In this document: positions 11,937 through 24,204 of the stretch, piece after piece
How the letters are laid out: every line of letters begins with the position of its first letter
Numbering within the stretch: position 1 is the stretch's first letter
Origin: Quillaja saponaria
Lineage: Eukaryota; Streptophyta; Magnoliopsida; Fabales; Quillajaceae
Direction: 5' to 3'
Assembly (NCBI GenBank): GCA_029379385.1
Contig: CM055607.1
Coordinates: forward strand, 34,655,235-34,719,234
DNA length: 64,000 nucleotides
Program-made: the position numbers and the translations under genes
The notes under the pieces: generated by a model
Database searches by the model: none
What the model was told of the DNA's origin: nothing
Seen by the model: the letters and a program-made list of their open reading frames with translations, nothing else

Positions 11937-14228
11937 TATAGCTAATAATAATTATGCTTCTTTGCTCTATTATTTGCAATGGAAATTTGGAAAGTGACAC
12001 TGATTCATAATTAGAACAGTTTGACATATTCTTCAATAGATTCATTAACCTTGAACTAAAAGACATTTGAGAAGTGGAAGCTATACTTTTATTAGTCATC
12101 ATTGCTGCAATTAATTCTTCCTCTATATGAAGAATACCAGTACTATAATGTTGCTTTAACTCTGTCCTATATAATTATTGTTCCAATAATGTAGCTCCAA
12201 ATATTAATGAGATGTCAACATGGAAACATCAATCTACAATGAAATCATCAATCTCAAACTTACTTACTTGATTGAGATTTAGTGGGACAATTCAATTAGT
12301 AAAATAAAATAAGTTAAATCGAATAAACTCTTTTGTGTATCAAAACACACTTGATAATCTCACCGAGTAAAAATAAAACTAAAAACTCATAGGAATTTAA
12401 TCCTTCCCATTAGAAAACCTATGCAACTTAATTTAACATCGAGAACTAAATTTGAAGCTGAACCTCACCTTTCCATAGGGTCATGTCATGGTCTTGCATT
12501 AATTAATATACTGTGGCATTCGTGTTGGCTTTAACAGGCAGTGGCAACAAATATGTTAGCTGTTACAAGTTATCCTATAAACAGTTAAAAGACATAAATT
12601 AGTTTCTTACATACATTACATGCTAGGAAATTAATTTCCCACCCAGAAGAATAACTTGCAGGCATAAAAGGACAACCAAAGGTAACAAAAACCAAGCCAG
12701 GTATAGTTAGTTTCAACAGCACCCAAAGACCAAAGCTATATTGAGAATTGGTGTGAAATCAATCAAATGGTCCTGGTTCTTGTGATGGGTGCCAGTTAAG
12801 TCTTTGCTTTACTCTTCAATCCAAAAAGATGGAGCATCCAAAAGTGAAAGACATTTCCCAATCTAGAAACGCTTGAAAATGACCTTTTCAACTGATAAAA
12901 AATGGCATGGATCTTTTCTTTTTGACATTGGATCCGATTCGGTGAAGATCGATCAATCTGGATTTATCAAAATCTGATCAAATTTGAAGTTTTTTTTTTT
13001 TTTTTTTTTCACTACATGAATTTGTAATTATATTATGAACATTTTAAATTTGAATTGACTTAATTTAAACGTAAAATTATATAATCATTTATAATTTAAT
13101 GCAATATGTGAATCATAATTGTATACATAAAATTCATTCAAGTAGGACCGATGTCTCATCCAATATAACACAACACTGTTATGGTTAGTTCAGATTACTA
13201 TGCTCATCTAAGCAAAGAAAAATATAGTTGTGTAAAAATGACTTCTTATTTAAAAGAAAAATAATAAAATAAAGTATTTTACGCACATAATGTCATATTA
13301 AAGTATGTTATACCACAAAAAAAGGAGAAAAAAAAATTATATTAATTGATTTTTGACTTGAAATCTTCTTGAGAAGATAGTTGATCCTAATATAAATTAT
13401 TTATTTTTAATTTAAAATAATTAATTAAAATGTGCGCAACTAACTGAATATAAACATGCATTATACTATAGAGAAGTACAGGACCATGCTCCCCATGTCG
13501 TCCATTGCAATGATGATGAGATGGGGGAAAGTGACGTTCATGGAAATCAAAACAATTGAAAGTTCAAGGCCCAGTAGATTGTAGACATGAAGAGACAACC
13601 AATGAGCTGTGCCATGTGAACTAAAAAGGATTGGATCATAAAGTCAATGAAATCCCATGAATAGTCATTGATCTCTTCTTCATGCACAAGTTTTATTCAT
13701 TGCTTTAGTACTACATTTTTCATAAATTTATCAAATCCTTCTCGTATAATACCATGCATTTCATTGTATTTTTATTTTACTTGCAATAATTATAATTTTA
13801 TTAATAAAATTTTAAAACGAATCTTCTAAAATACTTTTTAAGATATCATAATATAATATTTAAAAATTATAATTTTTTTTAAATAATATTAAAATTATAA
13901 TCAATTATAATAATATATTATTAAAAGAATCATTATTAAAATATTAATAATATTGTATCCCATTGTAATGCGTTTGTATATAAATTATGTACTACACACA
14001 TCTGTTTATAAACTCAGACACAAACTCGGGGGAGACAGCAAGATAGAGAACATGGCCTCTTGAGGACTTTTGAAGTTCAAGGCCACTCTTTACACCATCA
14101 TTATCTGAAACTGCTACTTCTGTCCAGAGATTCTTTTTTGGGGCTATATGTTCATTGCCCTTTTCTGCTTCAATTTGATCTGAACTGAACTGCACCTCTT
14201 TTCCAAAACCCTCTTCAAAGTTTCTACA
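11937..14228. other. Gene-free interval and NPF promoter/5' UTR
   Basis: AT-rich DNA with a T-run at about 12987–13010. The last 200 bases lead into the NPF transporter and presumably hold its 5' UTR (CT-rich, ends …tttctaca before the ATG). The antisense open frame at 13992–14195 lies in that leader and has no recognisable family. Confidence 0.45.
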
Positions 14229-16782
14229 ATGGTAAGCTCAGTTAGTGATCAACCCGATCTCTTTCTCTCTCAGTCTGTGTGTGTGTTTTTGTAGCTTAGA
14301 TGTTTGATATTTGGTGTCACAGGCAGATAAGGAGGACAAGGTAGCTGAGGAGAAGTCCGTCTCCCAATGGAACAAAGGAAAAGGTGGATTCAGAGCTTCC
14401 GTGTTTATTTACGGTAAGCAAACCCCCATAATTGTATATCTCTCTTGGTTGTTCTATGCTTACTATTGATCCTTCCTTTGCTCTTTCTGTAGTCTTAACA
14501 GCATTTGAAAATATGGGTTTTGTGGCAAACATGGTGAGCATGGTCCTGTACTTCTTCGAAGTAATGCACTTTGATCTATCCACCTCCGCCAATACTCTCA
14601 CAAACTTTTTGGGTTCAACTTACTTACTCTCCCTTAAAGGTGGATTCATCTCGGACACATACTTAAACAGATTTACTACAAGTCTGCTTTTTGGGTCACT
14701 CGAAGTTCTGGTAAAAATATACATCACTTGAAACCTGAAGATTTGGGTCTGAAATTAACTTCTAATAGATAAAGTTCTGATTTTTTGTTGATTTTAGCAC
14801 TTGTAGGCTTTGGTTATGGTGACAATTCAAGCTTATTCAAGTGATTTACATCCAGAGAACTGTGGCAAGTCAAGTTGTGTGAAAGGTGGTACAGCAGTGT
14901 TCTTCTATGCGTCACTGTGTTTGTTGGCATTAGGTAATGGAGGAGTTAGAGGATCTTTGCCTGCATTGGGAGCTGATCAATTTGATAAAAATGACCCAAT
15001 TGAATCAAAAGCTCTTGCAAGCTTTTTCAATTGCCTTTTGCTCAGTTCAACTCTAGGAGCAGTAATAGGAGTTACTGCCATTGTGTGGGTTAGCACCAAA
15101 AAAGCTTGGTATTGGGGCTTTTTTATTTCAACAGTGGCTACATTTATTGGCTTTGTTGTTCTTGCTATTGGTAAGCCATTCTATCGCCTCCAAGCTCCTG
15201 GAGACAGCCCCATCACCAGGATTGCCCAGGTTTGTCTTTGTGCTATGTGCATATAGAGCCTAAAATGTATATTTGGAAAGTAATCCCATTAATATTCGGT
15301 TTTGTCAGGTGATCGTTGTGGCAATCAAAAACCGAAATTTATCACTGCCCAACCCTGAAGAACTGTATGAGATCAGTGATAAAGAAATTACTGAAGATAA
15401 AATTGCACATACCAATCAGATAAGGTGAGTTTTTACTGTCTTTGCTCAAGATAGATGTATATGTTAGTGTTAGAAGTTAATAACTGATTAGTTTGAGAAA
15501 TGCCAATTTAGGTGGTTCTTTTTCTTCATGTTAAGAACTGCCAGAGTGCCACTGAACTAAATTTCCTGCTAAATTGCAGCCAAACTCAAAAAGCTTCCTT
15601 CTTCTTTTTTATATTTCCTTTCAGAAAAGAAAAAGAAAACTTGGAACTAATTACATCAACATTACTTTCTGTAAAAAGTGTAATTATAATTTATAAGAAT
15701 ATTGGAGCATCTTAGTTGCACCCAAAAAAGGAAAATGGAAGAAAATGAGGGATTTACTTTCTCTTTCCTTTTCCTTTTGTGTGTGTATGTGTGTGGGAGG
15801 GGGGCAGCGTTCTCTTATCAGGTTTGTGCTAGTCTTGTATATAAAAAGCCCTGGTTTGTTGAACAGGTTCCTAGACAAAGCAGCCATTCTTCGCAATGAC
15901 TCTAATCCTCAGCTATGGAAGGTTTGCACGGTGACACAAGTCGAAGAAGTCAAGATTCTAACAAGAATGTTACCTATACTAGCCAGTACAATTATAATGA
16001 ACACTTGTTTAGCACAACTCCAAACATTCTCTGTCCAACAAGGGAATGTAATGAACCTAAAACTCGGCTCTATTGATGTGCCTGCACCATCAATTCCTGT
16101 AATCCCACTGATATTCATGTGCATTCTCATTCCCATTTATGAGTTCTTTTTTGTCCCATTTGCTCGGAAGATCACTCACCATCCTTCAGGCATCACACAA
16201 CTTCAACGTATTGGTGTTGGACTCGTACTCTCGTCGATTTCAATGGCTGTAGCTGGCCTGGTGGAAGTGAAAAGAAGGAACCAAGTTATCAAGGACCCAA
16301 CTAAGCCCATAAGTCTATTCTGGCTCTCCTTTCAATACGGTATATTTGGAATTGCTGACATGTTCACTCTTGTAGGACTGCTAGAATTTTTCTACAAGGA
16401 GGCACCTGCAGGCATGAAATCACTCTCAACTTCATTAACATGGTTATCTCTATCCTTTGGCTACTTCCTGAGCAGTGTGTTTGTCGATGTTATAAATGCC
16501 ATTACCAAAAAAATAACTCCAAGCAAACAAGGATGGTTGCATGGGTTCGACTTCAACAGTAACAATCTGAATCTGTTCTATTGGTTCTTAGCAATCCTTA
16601 GCTGCCTCAATTTTTTGAACTACATGTACTGGGCTTCCCGGTACAAGTACAAATCAGAAGTGTCGGATTCGAAGCCGTTGAAGACTATAACTGAAAGCAG
16701 CCAAGGTAGTGAATCTAAGACTAACGGTTCCTCCTCCGCTGTTCAAATAGCAGATGCTAAAGTAAAAGAAGGAAGTTTGTGA
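14229..16782 (+). CDS. NRT1/PTR family (NPF) transporter, 6 exons, 588 aa
   Basis: Plasma- or endomembrane solute carrier of the MFS-type NPF family, whose members move nitrate, peptides or hormones such as ABA. Exons: 14229–14231, 14323–14413, 14493–14710, 14807–15229, 15309–15424, 15867–16782. The frame is open and totals 1767 nt. The protein begins MADKEDKVAEEK and shows about 12 hydrophobic segments split by a central loop. Family-typical stretches are GGFISDTYLNRF, GADQFDKNDPIE, FLDKAAI, VEEVKILTRMLPI, AQLQTFSVQQG and GWLHGFDFN. The first-helix motif reads TAFEN where proton-coupled members carry ExxE[K/R]; NPF4 members I recall also have EN at this site. I place it in NPF with certainty but not in a numbered subfamily. 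Substrate cannot be inferred. The start codon alone forms the coding part of exon 1. Confidence 0.93.
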
Positions 16783-19736
16783 AACCCACTGCATAAACAA
16801 CTATAGGATGCTGACTACGTGGGATGGCTGCTGAGTACTCAGCTTGATGTGTGGAAGTAGATGTTTGGTTCATTTATCTTGTTTAATTTGAAAGGTTATA
16901 TAATGGGTATTGGCGTTGGGACTAGTTTGTGGTTGTGGGAAATGAGAATGTGTGTGAAATATACTTGATTTATAAAAGGTCTTTTTTTTACTTTCATTTT
17001 GTATTTCCTATTTGGATGCATGTTTACTGATTTTAAATATTTCATAATAGAAATGAAAAGCAACACACAGTGAGCAATACATTTTGCTGTATATAAACTC
17101 AAATTTTATATTACATGCAAGAGAATTTACAATGTATGGGTATTATGACAAGCTAAAATATAAGGTTCGTTTGTGTTTGAAAATTTATTGTCAGGCCTCA
17201 CAAGGAGCGAGAGACAGTGCGTAAGGACCTTATACTACAAAATTGACAACTTTATAAATATTGGTATGCCTGTCAAAACTAGGATACACAGAAAAATCTG
17301 CAAGCAACAATCTGGCTCTGTTGCATATGCAGGAACAAGTTATGCCCTCGTGTACAAATGGTTGTCAATCTGCCCATCAATCTTGTAGAGAACCCGGTTC
17401 CCTTGGGCCTTTGTGACTAATCCAACAAGCACAGACCATTCAATTTCCTTGTCGTCAATCATCAAGAATTAGGAGCACAAAACATAGGATCTGGCTCCCT
17501 AGAATTTTTTATTGGCAGAATTTCTTATCATGAGTTAGGCCATTCATTTGTTGATCATTTCTATTAATGAATTTATTTAATATATGGACACTCATCTTGC
17601 CACACTATCTCTTTTCTTCCAAACTATATCATCTAGTCATGTCATATATTAATCATCTCTCACCTCTAATAAATTAATTATATGTATATAATTAAATTTT
17701 TACTTCTTCAATCTCCTAAAATTGTTTCTCTTCTCTATCTCCACTTACGAAATACTTAAAAGTTTTTTATTAAAAAATACATATATATAATTAGGAGCAT
17801 AGGACATGATTTGATCCAACAAAAATATATAAGCTACCAATAGAAACAATCAACAAATGAATTCATTAATTAGTAAAATAACCAACAAAAAATATTGTTA
17901 ACAGTGGTGATACAAAAATATATAAGCTACCAATACAAACCATCAACCAAATCTTGTACTAAAAAAATAATATTAGTTCCATTAGGGATACAAATGATAA
18001 ACTAATAATATTGTTAAATTTAATTCTCAAAAATATATATATATATATAAACTTTCACTAAAATAAAAATAATAATTCGTGGAATATATTTACTGTCTTT
18101 ATATAATTATATATGAAAACCCCACTAACGAAAGCACGAAAGCAACAAACTGAATTTCCATTATTTGCAGTGAAAAGTGAAGAACTTTGGCACTAAAAAA
18201 TTTGTGCCATTTTGTCTTTCGTCTGCATTTTCGCTTGTGTAGCTTTGCCTTTTTTACCTTTAAAATAGTAAAATACATTACATGTACATCAAGATCAAAT
18301 ACTACTTTATATTTTATAAATATTATGTACTTTTCATGGATGATATGCATTTAATATTTGATAAGAGAAATGATAAATAAAAAATGAACAGTGAGCATGA
18401 GTTACTTATAAAAAGCTTTACAGAGACTCAAATTTTTATAATACATGAGATTAGAGTTTACTCAATGACTCGTGTGAGTATTATGACAAATTAATATGCC
18501 ATGTTTGTTTGTATTTGTAAGTTGACTGCCACAACTCATAAGGAACAAGAAATTGTCTAACAGACTGATCATAATCTCTAATCTATATTTACGGGGAAGG
18601 CTGAGCAATTTGTCTTCGTTGGCCGAACCGCTTTGATTTTTTATTTTTTTTTGGTGATGTTTAAATATTTTCATAGATATTGTTATAAGATTAATTTTTT
18701 AAATTTTGTAGCGATTATAATGACATTTCTAATAATTTTTTATTCTAAAATTTGAATCTTTATTTTTATTTTTAAAATATAACTTGTTTATCACTATAAC
18801 TAACACTTATTAGTAATCACTTGAATTCAAGCTCTTACTTTTAATATTCTCGTCTAGAAAATGCAAATGTTTAAAGTGATTATAAATTTTGTAGCTTAAC
18901 CTTATAAATATTTTTACGAGTACTTAGTTAGGACAGTTGTTAAATAACATATATAAATTTTGTAGTACTTATAATAATAGTGATTGTGATTTTTGTGAGT
19001 TACTATATGTAAAATATTTTAAATTTCAAAAAAGATATTTATTATAACAAATGGCCGAAGACACTCATGAGATAAATTTATTTATTTTATCCTTGATATC
19101 ACTAATCACATAACTAAGATCCCTAATAACAAAGAGGCATTCAAAGCAATTTCTAGGTTATTATGATCTTCTCTTGGTAAGATTTTCTTGAATTGATTTT
19201 TTATTTTTATGGGTTCTTGAACTAATTTGATACAATTTTAATGAAGTTTTAAAATTCAATTTTACATGAGTTGATAAATATTAATCTCCCTTTGTATGAG
19301 GAAACTTGGCAAAAAAGAAAAGTGAAAAGGAAAACAAAAAGAATAAAAGAATTGCAGAAATAAAAGAAATACAAAAATGAATGGAGTTTGATTATTGGAA
19401 CAAGTTATTTTTTTTAATTTAATTTTAATTAGTGCGTATATAAAGAAAAAAAAAATTAAATGAGCTAATACGATCCAAACTCTAAACTAAAGAGGCCCAA
19501 TCTAAATAGGCTAAATCAAATAATTGTAGCCCACTGATATTTAAACCTCACAGTGTCACACTCTTTTATGAGATTTGTGATGATGCCCACAGCCCACATA
19601 AACCTCTCACGAACAAATTTCGATTGCTAAGAAATTAACTAGCCTGAATTTCTATGATATTTATATCAATTTTTATTTGTGTGCAAAATTTGACACAACT
19701 AACCAGTGTTGAATATAATGATAAGTGAATTATACG
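16783..19736. other. Gene-free interval downstream of the NPF gene
   Basis: NPF 3' UTR for a few hundred bases, then AT-rich DNA. A 33–35-base phrase (caaaaatatataagctacca…) occurs at 17820 and 17912, and aattaggagca occurs near 17467 and 17790, so this is a small patch of degenerate direct repeats. No gene recognised. Confidence 0.5.
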
Positions 19737-19883
19737 AGCACTTATTAAGCTACAATAAATATATTTATTAAAAATTAAAATTATTTACAAGTAATAATTT
19801 ATACAATAAATAATACTAAAATTATAATTAGTTATTTTAATAAATATTATAAATTTTTTATTCACAAGAACTTAACAAGTGCT
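19737..19883. repeat. Short AT-rich palindromic element (MITE-like), 147 bp
   Basis: Bounded by AGCACTTATTAAG (19737–19749) and its near-perfect inverse CTTAACAAGTGCT (19871–19883). Inner sequence continues to pair imperfectly (ataaatatattta… against …aataaatattata). A diverged relative lies at 35886–36030. No clear target duplication was found, so the class is uncertain. Confidence 0.45.
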
Positions 19884-20175
19884 GTTAGATAAATTCATAA
19901 TTATTAAGTAAGTCATTCAAATCATGACCAAAAATATTAATTAATCTAATAGTAATATGTATGTAAAACTTAAAATCCAAAAAAGAATTTAACACATTCT
20001 CAGTTTCACACCACATCGACGCACGAGAACGACAATAATTAAATTGTGTATTTGTGTATCATATTCAAGATGTTAAGATTGTCGTTTGACTATGTAAAAG
20101 TTTGTGCATTTATGCTGTGCTATCTAATTTGATCACTTTCATTTGACGCATGCTTTCATCTTTTTTTTTTGGTAA

Positions 20176-20181
<6 letters not shown>

Positions 20182-20226
<45 letters not shown>
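20182..20226. repeat. (TA)n microsatellite, about 22 repeats
   Basis: Uninterrupted at/ta alternation of about 45 bases. A shorter (AT)n tract lies at 23592–23614. Confidence 0.95.
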
Positions 20227-20231
<5 letters not shown>

Positions 20232-21159
20232 TTTAACTAGTATCCAAATGACACTTGATAAGGTATAATAATTATGAATTTTGAAATTTAGAACATTTTA
20301 AAAATAAAAAATTATTTATTACTCAGCACCAAAATCATGATCAACCACTATAATTAATAATACAAAACTTTTACATTTATCATTTTATTCTATAAACAGA
20401 AAATTCTTATATATATATTAGACCCAGATTTGGATTCCTTAATTAATTAGAATTGTTAATTTTTCTGTGCATGACAGCAGTGGGTTATGTTGGGTGGGCT
20501 GTTGCGCACTTTGTAAGATGCATGTGATTATGGGGCCAAGAGTTCTCTCTCACATGCTCATCATGACTCATATCACTACCATGCATAACAATTGGGGTTC
20601 ACCATTAATTCTTGTGTCCTTTCCACGTGATTACAAACACAAACTATGATTTATAATTTGACCACACCCATAAACAAAAATCAAAATAATTTTAAATAGG
20701 ACTCTTAATTATTTGCATTTATAATTTATCATTTTCTTAAAATATATTAATTGCTTATACTCTTAGTTTTTATAGTTCTAATATGTTTAATCAAGTCCTT
20801 ATAATTTTTTTAATTATAAGTTAATTAATGTCATTTAGATTGATACATTATTATTTGCATAACTAATTAATGTGACCAACACGTTCACATTTTCCAACAT
20901 ATGATTACATTTCTATTATAAAAATCCATGATTTTTCGTTGCCTATATATGTTTATTTTATTTTTATATATTTCATAAATTTTCTTGAGATTAAATTGTA
21001 CTTATTAATCATAATATAAGTATTTTAATCAATATTTTTTTAGCGATAATGTGTGTTCAGGTCAGATTAAGCGTATCTCGATTAATCATCTCTCTAATCT
21101 GGTCAAATACAAGTCATTTATATCATAACTAAGAGACTTTACTATTCACAATCTCTGAG

Positions 21160-21209
21160 GATTCGAAATCAAATAGTCATTGAAGATTCGAAATCAAATA
21201 GTCATTGAA
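21160..21209. repeat. Perfect 25-bp tandem duplication
   Basis: The unit gattcgaaatcaaatagtca followed by ttgaa is present twice with no mismatch (21160–21184 and 21185–21209). Exact identity suggests a recent slippage or end-joining event. Confidence 0.9.
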
Positions 21210-21782
21210 GTAAACACACATTCTTGACCACTCAGCTTATCTATGGGGTTATCAACATCTTCCACATCATGGATAATATTGCATCAAACTAATGGGTCTT
21301 GATTAAAAATGATCAAAACTAAAAGGGCTAAATCAAATCGTTAGTGAAATTATAGGGACAGAAAGATAATTAAGCCAAAAACAACTTTGATCCTTGTACA
21401 CAAACATAAAAAAAATTAATTGAAAGCAGAGCAAGGCACACTTACTCAGACACATGCACGTAATTTTGGTAAAGTATATGTGCGTGTGATTTATGTGAAT
21501 GTATGTTTACGTGTATTAAGGAAAATCAAACAAACAAATAAATAAAGTGGTTGAATCCATAAATATAGATTAGTTGCCTTGATGTTACGGAAGACAACTT
21601 AATCTAGTAACTGTCACTATTTGTGGGTGGCGGCGGCTGTATGCGGTGGTGAACCTGGACATGTCATGGCGTGAGATGGTGGTGGTTGCAGCGGCCCGCG
21701 ACAGTAGCCATTAACCGTGGCTGTGTGGTGCTATTGATGGCAATTTGACGATAAGGCAAAACCGGTCCACCTAATTATAAAA

Positions 21783-22234
21783 GGGATTTGCTAATCAGTG
21801 CTCGTTGGTTAAAGATTAATCATGGATATTAAAAATATAATAAATTATAAATATTAATAAAAATTAATTGTTAGTGTTGGAAACTTAATAAATTATAAAT
21901 TTTGTTATAATTAATTATTATTTTATATCTTTTATTTGATAGGTAAAATTATCTTTAAGATTAGATTAGGATTAGGGTTAGAGTTGGGTTTAAAGTTGGG
22001 ATTAGAATAGGGTTTACAGTTTGAGTTAGGATTATAGTTGGATTTAAGGTTATGATTGGGGTTAGGGATAGGGATAATTTTCATGGAAGGCTATTTAAGT
22101 CATTTTAATAAATGATATTAATTATAGAAAAGATGTAATCATAATCTAATTTAATTACTTTTTGAGAATTGTATTTTGTGAAGATTATCAATACTATAAT
22201 AAATTATTAACCAGAGCACTGGTTAGCAAGACCC
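21783..22234. mobile_element. Mutator-like MITE, 452 bp, with telomere-like interior
   Basis: The left end GGGATTTGCTAATCAGTGCT and the reverse complement of the right end GGGTCTTGCTAACCAGTGCT match over about 30 bases. Flanks ATTATAAAA (21774–21782) and ATTAGAAAA (22235–22243) form a 9-bp target duplication with one mismatch. The middle (about 21958–22075) is rich in variants of ggattaggg, gggttag and gggtttaa, resembling degenerate telomeric repeats on one strand. No coding frame. Confidence 0.82.
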
Positions 22235-22243
22235 ATTAGAAAA

Positions 22244-24204
22244 TGACTTTCCAAGGTTCCAAACTTTTCTTTTGTTCCATGCAAAATGATATTAAATATC
22301 TAATCCTTTTCATTTCTTACTCGAAGCTGTCGGCAGCTTCTAAACATTTTTTTTATTTTTTATTTTTGCTACGGCAGCAGCTTGTATAGTTCTATATACG
22401 TAACATGAATATACTAATTTTTTTAGTCATGAATTTAAATTCAAATACATTTTTTTCTTCATAAAAAGGCTATATTTTAAAATTGTATAGTCATGACAAA
22501 TTTAATTATTAATTAATGTATTTTTGTCATTAATTAATTATTAAGTTAAAGTACTAGTCGAATTAATTATTTCAGCCTCGTATCAAGGTATCATCAGAGA
22601 AAGAATTTTAAATTATGAACTGGAAAATAATTAAAATAGATTTTCTTTTCTTTTTTTCCATATATATTCTCACAAAATAAAAATAAAAATTGAGTGTTAT
22701 TGTTCAAATTTTCTTGAACGAGATTAGGTTCATAACTAAAAGGTGTAAGAATATTCGTGAAAAATAAAAAAAATAAAAAGATGACACCAAACTAATGCTT
22801 CTTAATGCAGCTTAAGAGCTATACTTGAAATTTTTTGAGTGTGTTAAAAAGGTATCTTGACGATTCACGGTATAAAAAACTAGGGTTAGAAAAATAAATA
22901 AAAGAATATAGGAGACACGGTTTACTTTTATTATTAGAAAGAAGCAAGGTGAACAATTATCTAATATATATTCCATCTTCAACCTTTTCCTATATAAGAT
23001 AACCAATACATTTAGTTAGTATAAATAAATATTGCAGTTTAGATCACAACTTTTTCGGTGTTTAATTTTTTTTCTTTACTAATAAATAATTAAGGAAGAG
23101 GTATTAAATTTTGAAATGAGTTTTTCTAAAAGTTTTTTTAATTATACTTATAAATATAGTATTTATAAGATGAAATATTTGATACACGTTAATTTTTTAT
23201 TTACAAATTACAATATTAAAAATAATCAAATTATCAAGAGATTTGTAATTGAGATTTGAGACATCTCTAGCAAATGGATTCCACTAATCAAGGAAGAAGT
23301 GGACGCCATTTTATCTATTAATTTACTGAAATTTAGTAATTAATCATGTCAATTATGATTTTCAAGATTTGTTTTGATTAGACCAATTAACTAATGATTA
23401 ACCAATGTGAGAGAGGTTTGATTATTTCAATTAATTAAGCTATTAATTGGACATGCCATTTTTAATAAAAATTAACGGTGGAGATTAAATTAAAATTTTT
23501 TAAACATGTATTTTTATCCAAATCAACATTGAATATGTCTTTAAATATATTTTTAGTTATATTTATTCATCCTCATTCATGGCATAAGATAGATATATAT
23601 ATATATATATATATTTTTTTTTCATGTTTAATTTCAACTTTAATTTCTAATTAAACGACATGTTCCATTAATAAAATTTCTCCCAATCAATATTTTAATT
23701 TTATAGTGACTATTTTTTTTTTGCAAATTTCCACGTGGCACCACATTGCAAGCCCCAATCAAAATGGATTTCTCATTTTACTAGGATATGATTTTCTTTA
23801 ATCCATGGTGGTAAATCGTCTGTGATATTGGAATCTCTCACAGTTTGTTGATTTAGCTTTGCCCTTCTTAAATCTGAGACTTTCTTAGATTCCAAACGTG
23901 ACCCTCGTAATAAAAATAAAAATCTTAAAAAGCCCGGTAAATACTGTTCGCTGTATAAACTCTCCTCCTCTATATCTCTCTCTCGTCTCTCCCCCTAATT
24001 TCTTGAGTTATGGTCTCTTTCCTTTTTTAGCTCCCAAATCCAACTCTAGGAGTTTTTTTCCTCAATAAATAGCTTTTTCCTTTGTTAAAACCGGCAATGC
24101 AGGTTCTGTGCCACTTTTAAGTACAGAACTTTTTGCAAAGTTTGAAACTTTGCTTCATTGTTCTGGAAAATTTCGGTGTCAGAGGTCTGTAGCATAGGAG
24201 AACA
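22244..24204. other. Gene-free interval and pectin acetylesterase promoter
   Basis: AT-rich DNA without a recognised gene, including (AT)n at 23592–23614. The last 250 bases are less AT-rich with a CT-rich block (ctcctcctctatatctctctctcgtctctcc at about 23960–23995), typical of a plant 5' UTR ahead of the ATG at 24205. Confidence 0.5.

Noticed and set aside
14317..14601. 94-codon antisense frame over NPF exons 2–3
   Set aside because: Overlaps well-supported coding exons of the transporter on the other strand.
21955..22080. Interstitial telomere or chromosome-fusion scar
   Set aside because: The G-rich repeats are degenerate and lie inside a bounded MITE with TIRs and a target duplication.
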